64,000 nt of DNA, taken from NCBI RefSeq assembly GCF_002976435.1, contig NZ_PUGF01000012.1, forward strand, positions 62,001-126,000, in the 5' to 3' direction. Made by a program: the position numbers and the translations under genes. Each line of letters begins with the position of its first letter. The first letter of the stretch is position 1. This document shows positions 60,291 to 64,000 of this stretch, one piece after another. The notes beneath the pieces are model-generated. The model was not told where the DNA came from, made no database searches, and worked only from the letters and a program-made list of their open reading frames with translations. The stretch is from Solimicrobium silvestre (GTDB taxonomy: Bacteria; Pseudomonadota; Gammaproteobacteria; Burkholderiales; Burkholderiaceae_D).

Positions 60291-61730
60291 ATGCTAAAAG
60301 TAAATGAGCCATCTGACGCTATTACTGCAATGCAGCCGGACTGGGCAAAGGTTGATGCGCTGGTTGGCGGCACTAAAGCGATGCGGGCAGCTGGCAAGGC
60401 ATATTTACCTCAATGGCCGAGTGAAAAGGATGCAAGCTACGAATACCGCCTAAAAACGTCTACTTTGTTTAATGCGTTTTCTCACACAGTTGAGAATATG
60501 GCTGGCAAGCCGTTTAGTGAACCGATCGCTTTCGATAAAGTTGACGAAACAATTCAAACTTGGTTCGATAACATTGATTTAGCCGGCCGCAATCTACACG
60601 TTTTCGCGAACGAGGTTCTTAAATCTGGTTTGAAATATGGATTGACACATATTTTGGTCGATTATCAGCGCACCGAAGGTGTGCAGACCCTCGCTGATGA
60701 AAAAGCGATGGGTGCGCGACCATATGTAATTCATATTCCACCTGGCGCAATTCTTGGCTGGATGAGTGATGTTGTGCATGGCGTTGAAATGTTGACGCAA
60801 GTGCGGATTTTGGAAAATGTTACCGTTCCCGACGGTAGTTTCGGCACAAAGCTAATTCAACAGGTTCGCGTACTTGAAGTCGGGAAATGGGCTACTTTTC
60901 GCAAAGGCACGGATGGCGAATGGGCGAAATTTGATTCCGGAGCGGTCATGCAAAAAGCAGGCGTGCCGCTCAATTTCATACCTTTAGTAACGTATTACGG
61001 TAAACGTACCGGATTTATGACCGCAGATTTGCCTTTGGGCGACCTAGCTGATTTAAATATCAAGCACTGGCAATCAACAAGCGACCAAGATTCAATTTTA
61101 CATACTGCGCGAGTGCCAATTCTGGCGGTTTTTGGTGATGATCGAGATGAGGATAATTCAAAGCCGGTCGTGATCGGTGCTGGGTCTATTTTCAATCTAC
61201 CTCTTGGCGCAGATGCGAAATTTGTAGAGCATACCGGTGCAGCAATCGGCGCAGGCCGCCAATCCTTGCAAGATTTAGAAGCGCAAATGCGCTTAATCGG
61301 CGCTGAACTATTGATCGATGCAACTGGTGACGTGTCGGCCACACAAGCCGCACTCGATACCGCACAGCAGCAAAGTAAGTTATCGGCAATGGTGCAAAAC
61401 CTTGAAGATACTCTAGACCAAGTGACTGACATAATGTCTGCGTGGGCAGGCATTACAAACGATGGCGACATCACTATATTTAAAGACTTCGCCAAGGCCA
61501 GCGTAACTGGGCAAACCGAGATCATGCTCACCAATGCAACGACATTGAATTTGATTTCGCCTGAAACGTGGTTCTCTGAAATGAAGCGGCGTGGCGTGAT
61601 TGATCCGGATGCACTCTGGGCGGATGAGCAGGAGCGGCTTAGCCTTCATGCGCCAATGCTGCCCAATATACCTCCTGCTGTTGTGCCGCCAGTGCCAGCG
61701 GTGATTCCTCCTGAAAATGTAGAAGCATAA
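60291..61730 (+). CDS. portal protein (DUF4055)
   Basis: 479 residues of the DUF4055 portal family. Marks: YEYRLKTSTLFNAFSHTVENMAG near the N-terminus, LADLNIKHWQSTSDQDSIL and the C-terminal helical stem; the end is Pro-rich (PPAVVPPVPAVIPP). It forms the DNA entry ring of the capsid. It is two bases from terL and abuts MuF. Confidence 0.9.
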   Translation: MLKVNEPSDAITAMQPDWAKVDALVGGTKAMRAAGKAYLPQWPSEKDASYEYRLKTSTLFNAFSHTVENMAGKPFSEPIAFDKVDETIQTWFDNIDLAGRNLHVFANEVLKSGLKYGLTHILVDYQRTEGVQTLADEKAMGARPYVIHIPPGAILGWMSDVVHGVEMLTQVRILENVTVPDGSFGTKLIQQVRVLEVGKWATFRKGTDGEWAKFDSGAVMQKAGVPLNFIPLVTYYGKRTGFMTADLPLGDLADLNIKHWQSTSDQDSILHTARVPILAVFGDDRDEDNSKPVVIGAGSIFNLPLGADAKFVEHTGAAIGAGRQSLQDLEAQMRLIGAELLIDATGDVSATQAALDTAQQQSKLSAMVQNLEDTLDQVTDIMSAWAGITNDGDITIFKDFAKASVTGQTEIMLTNATTLNLISPETWFSEMKRRGVIDPDALWADEQERLSLHAPMLPNIPPAVVPPVPAVIPPENVEA

Positions 61731-62782
61731 TGGGTGCCGTAGACGCCGCCATATTTGAAGCGATGATCGCGCACGCAATGAATATTTTGCGTTTTAGCGC
61801 GGGTGTCAATAAGGCAATCCTTGAATTACTCACCCAATTAAGTCAGGATTTAGTTAAAAAACTGCAAGAATCTGATTTAACCGAGTTCAATCAGCAGCGC
61901 ACGCAAAAGCTGCTGCGCGAATCTGACGCGATTATTAATAATGCCTATGGCATAGCGCAAGCATCAATAACTGAGCAGTTAAATGGACTGGGCGGGGTTG
62001 AGAGCCAGTTTGTTAAAAATCTATTGAATTCAGTGCTGCAGGTCAGTTTGGATATTTCTCTGCCGAGTGCGCAATATCTGAAAACGCTTGTTTCTGAAGT
62101 GTTGATTCAAGGTGCACCATCTAAGCTATGGTGGGAACGTCAGGCTGCCAATACCACATTTAATTTCTCCAACGTCGTGCGCCTTGGAATGGCCCAGGGT
62201 GAAACCATTGATCAAATTGTTGCGCGCGTAGCTGGTAAAGGCGAACAACCCGGCATTATGAATGTAGCGCGAAATAATGCGCGTGCTTTGGTACACAGCT
62301 CGGTGATGACGGTATCGAATCAAGCCAGGCTGGAAACGTTTAAGCAGAATCCGAGCGTAGTGAAGGGCAATCAATGGCTGGCAACCATGGATAGCCATAC
62401 TTGTGTGCTATGCGCGGCCAGATCAGGCCTTGAGTGGGATTTGGATGGTGCGCCTATTGATCATGATCTGCCGTTTCAAGCTCCTCCGATTCATTGGGGC
62501 GATCGCTGCGTGCTGTCGCCTGTATTGAAAACATTTGCAGAAATGGGCTTGGACATTCCTGAGATTAAAAAAAGTACTCGCGCCAGCTCAGGTGGGCAGA
62601 TCAGCGCCGATACAACATTTACCGACTTTCTGAAATCAAAATCTGACCAGTTTCAGAATGAAATGCTCGGCACTGGCAAAGCCGATTTATTCCGGCGCGG
62701 CAAAATTAGCCTATCCGATTTACTTGATCAACGCGGCAACGAACTAAATCTTGCGCAGTTACGCGCCAAATACGACAACTGA
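61730..62782 (+). CDS. MuF-like head morphogenesis protein
   Basis: 350 residues. The SPP1 gp7/MuF domain is near 180-260: RNNARALVHSSVMTVSNQAR, then WLATMDSHTCVLCAARSG. The family is a minor capsid protein bound to the portal. Start overlaps the portal stop by one base. Confidence 0.88.
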   Translation: MGAVDAAIFEAMIAHAMNILRFSAGVNKAILELLTQLSQDLVKKLQESDLTEFNQQRTQKLLRESDAIINNAYGIAQASITEQLNGLGGVESQFVKNLLNSVLQVSLDISLPSAQYLKTLVSEVLIQGAPSKLWWERQAANTTFNFSNVVRLGMAQGETIDQIVARVAGKGEQPGIMNVARNNARALVHSSVMTVSNQARLETFKQNPSVVKGNQWLATMDSHTCVLCAARSGLEWDLDGAPIDHDLPFQAPPIHWGDRCVLSPVLKTFAEMGLDIPEIKKSTRASSGGQISADTTFTDFLKSKSDQFQNEMLGTGKADLFRRGKISLSDLLDQRGNELNLAQLRAKYDN

Positions 62783-62794
62783 AAGGAGGTGATC
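62783..62794 (+). other. orphan perfect Shine-Dalgarno sequence
   Basis: AAGGAGGTGATC, the complete complement of the 16S rRNA 3' end, begins one base after the MuF stop codon, yet no start codon follows at a usable distance. GGAG can pair with the CTCC 8 bases on, which would hide it. Confidence 0.6.
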
Positions 62795-62836
62795 TTCTCC
62801 ACTCGCAACCATAAGCGACAGTTATATAAGCTACAC

Positions 62837-62863
62837 AAGCCAGCCTAAACCGCTGGCTTTTTT
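62837..62863 (+). terminator. intrinsic terminator, first of a tandem pair
   Basis: AAGCCAGC pairs with GCTGGCTT and is followed by a T-run. It lies in the 201-base gap between MuF and scaffold genes. Confidence 0.85.
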
Positions 62864-62871
62864 GTTTTCAG

Positions 62872-62903
62872 GCCGTGAATCACTCCGATTCGCGGCTTTT
62901 TTT
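62872..62903 (+). terminator. intrinsic terminator, second of a tandem pair
   Basis: A 10-bp stem (GCCGTGAATC with GATTCGCGGC, one G-T pair) followed by T7, 9 bases after the first. Confidence 0.85.
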
Positions 62904-62983
62904 ATGTCCGCAGCGCGGAAGCAAGCGGACGCAACGGATCGGATGATCCATCGAATAGGCCGGATGGCCGGAAAGTTAGCACT

Positions 62984-63772
62984 ATGAAAATCAAACTTGA
63001 TGATAAGGGCAACGTAGTTGTTCAGGATGGCAAGGTTGTTTACGTGTACGACGATGGCAAGGAAGTGGCATTTGATGCTGTTTCTACGGTCGCAAAAATC
63101 AATGGATTAAACGGTGAAGCGAAAGCGCATCGTGAGCGTGCCGAAGCAGCAGAAACGAAATTGAAATCATTCGAAGGCATCGCCGATCCTGAAATCGCAC
63201 GTAAAGCGCTGGAAACCATCAAAAACATCGACGACAAAAAGCTGGTGGATGCTGGCAAGGTCGAAGAAGTGCGCGCTGCCGCTGTTAAGGCTTACGAAGA
63301 CAAGTTGGTCGCTGCCAATCAAACGCACGCCGAGCAAATGGCGAAGTTGCACGTGGATTTGGAGCGTGCCAATGGTGATCTTCATTCTGAAAAAATTGGC
63401 GGCAGCTTTAATCGCTCAAAGCTAATTACTGAAAAGTTTGCAATTCCTGCTGACCTGGTGCAAGCCCGATTTGGGAGTGCATTCAAGATTGAAGAAGGCA
63501 AAATCGTTGCCAAAGACAACGCCGGAAATAAGATTTTTTCTCGCTCTCGTCCTGGTGATTTAGCTGACTTTGATGAAGCACTTGAAATTCTAGTTGATCA
63601 GTATCCCTACAAGGATCAGATCCTCAAGGGTTCAGGTGCAACTGGTAGCGGGGCAACAGGTGGGAATCAAGGTGCTAGCGGTAAGAAAACAATCCCCCGG
63701 TCACAGTTCGATGCAATGGATGCTGGCAGCAGAGCAACCGCTATGCGAGACGGTGCGACCGTAACAGACTAA
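62984..63772 (+). CDS. capsid scaffold-like protein
   Basis: 262 residues. A coiled coil (about 40-135, Ala/Glu/Lys-rich) is followed by a compact C-terminal region (FGSAFKIEEGKIVAKDNAGN) and a Gly/Ser/Thr linker near the end. Position between MuF and coat genes is that of scaffolds in P22-type and related phages. Assignment rests on context and composition. Confidence 0.75.
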   Translation: MKIKLDDKGNVVVQDGKVVYVYDDGKEVAFDAVSTVAKINGLNGEAKAHRERAEAAETKLKSFEGIADPEIARKALETIKNIDDKKLVDAGKVEEVRAAAVKAYEDKLVAANQTHAEQMAKLHVDLERANGDLHSEKIGGSFNRSKLITEKFAIPADLVQARFGSAFKIEEGKIVAKDNAGNKIFSRSRPGDLADFDEALEILVDQYPYKDQILKGSGATGSGATGGNQGASGKKTIPRSQFDAMDAGSRATAMRDGATVTD

Positions 63773-63797
63773 CCCCAAACTATTTTTTGACAACTTG

Positions 63798-63820
63798 AAC
63801 CCGCCATGTGCGGGTTTTTT
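63798..63820 (+). terminator. intrinsic terminator before the coat gene
   Basis: AACCCGC pairs with GCGGGTT across a 5-base loop, followed by TTTTTT, 23 bases before the coat gene start. Confidence 0.85.
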
Positions 63821-63842
63821 CATTTCTGAAAGGCTCTACGTC

Positions 63843-64000
63843 ATGGCGAATAACCTTAACGGTCTAATTCCGACCTTGTATCAAGCGCTGGATATTGTTT
63901 CCCGCGAAGTCGTTGGATTTATCCCTGCTGTTGCTAAAAACTCCAATGGAGAAAAAGCGGCAGTCAATGAAATTATCTCTATTCCACAAACAACACAGGG
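63843..64000 (+). CDS. major capsid protein, P22 coat family (5' part)
   Basis: The first 52 codons only; the gene runs off the right edge. MANNLNGLIPTLYQALDIVS and VGFIPAVAKNSNGEKAAVNE fit the N-terminal arm of P22 gp5-type coat proteins (early IPAV box). GAAAGG upstream serves as the ribosome-binding site. Confidence 0.8.
   Translation, partial: MANNLNGLIPTLYQALDIVSREVVGFIPAVAKNSNGEKAAVNEIISIPQTTQ

Noticed and set aside
29557-64000. Insertion sequences in the prophage
   Set aside because: No transposase-like protein was found. The 116-bp inverted-repeat element is the only IS-like structure, and it has no coding capacity or visible target duplication.

Overview
The left 29.6 kb is ordinary chromosome of a beta-proteobacterium. 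The gene order lepA-lepB-DUF4845-rnc-era-recO-pdxJ-acpS, then uvrC-pgsA-tRNA(Gly, Cys, Leu), is typical of Burkholderiales. The moderate GC content and AT-rich spacers suggest an Oxalobacteraceae-like member, but the species cannot be read from the sequence. From 29.6 kb to the right edge the window is a tailed-phage prophage. Its integrase sits beside tRNA-Leu, and its right end lies outside the window.

Chromosomal part: a NarL-type two-component pair (327-2524); an SDR oxidoreductase; a YdeI-family protein; an esterase, a MogA-like protein and DarP/YjgA on the minus strand, with pmbA divergent; a GST, a membrane protein, serB and mfd; ispD-ispF; a DUF4404 protein; an M48 protease; a lipoprotein; isocitrate lyase (aceA); the lepA to pgsA run; and a tRNA cluster led by a perfect-looking sigma-70 promoter.

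Prophage, minus-strand arm (29.7-43.3 kb): integrase, DUF4224 excisionase-like protein, an HD hydrolase, small orphans, ASCH, HNH, reverse transcriptase, a MutS-like/Avd fusion, a zinc-ribbon protein, a variable lectin-fold protein, RdgC, a coiled-coil protein, a YqaJ exonuclease, RecT, a second variable protein and a first-gene product behind a PL-like promoter. A minus-strand accessory block (43.9-46.4 kb, including a LysR regulator) and the immunity region (46.7-48.5 kb) follow. The plus-strand arm (48.3-57 kb) carries a Cro-like protein, a third variable protein, NinB, two methyltransferases, a replication protein, a DUF1064 nuclease and a Q-like antiterminator. A leader with terminators, a boxA-like site and a tRNA relic comes next, then HNH, terminases, portal, MuF, scaffold and the start of a P22-type coat gene.

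The main discovery is a complete diversity-generating retroelement (DGR). A 113-bp template repeat (35225-35337) matches three 113-bp variable repeats, at 36814-36926 and 42032-42144 (minus) and 50196-50308 (plus). By hand alignment there are 12, 20 and 17 differences, and all 49 fall at adenines of the template. The reverse transcriptase has the DGR-type IGNLSSQ motif. Each variable repeat is followed by an identical 45-bp block ending in a short hairpin, and the template lacks this block. Unusual points are: Avd fused to a MutS-domain-I-like module; the template lying inside the RT reading frame; an HNH gene coupled to RT; and three targets with the formylglycine-generating-enzyme (C-type lectin) fold in the early region on both strands rather than in tail-fibre genes.

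Phage control can also be read. Two promoters of identical design (TTGACT-N17-TAATAT) carry the same TTAAG-N4-CTTAA operator inside their spacers and a second operator copy abutting the -35. They flank the immunity region like lambda PL and PR.
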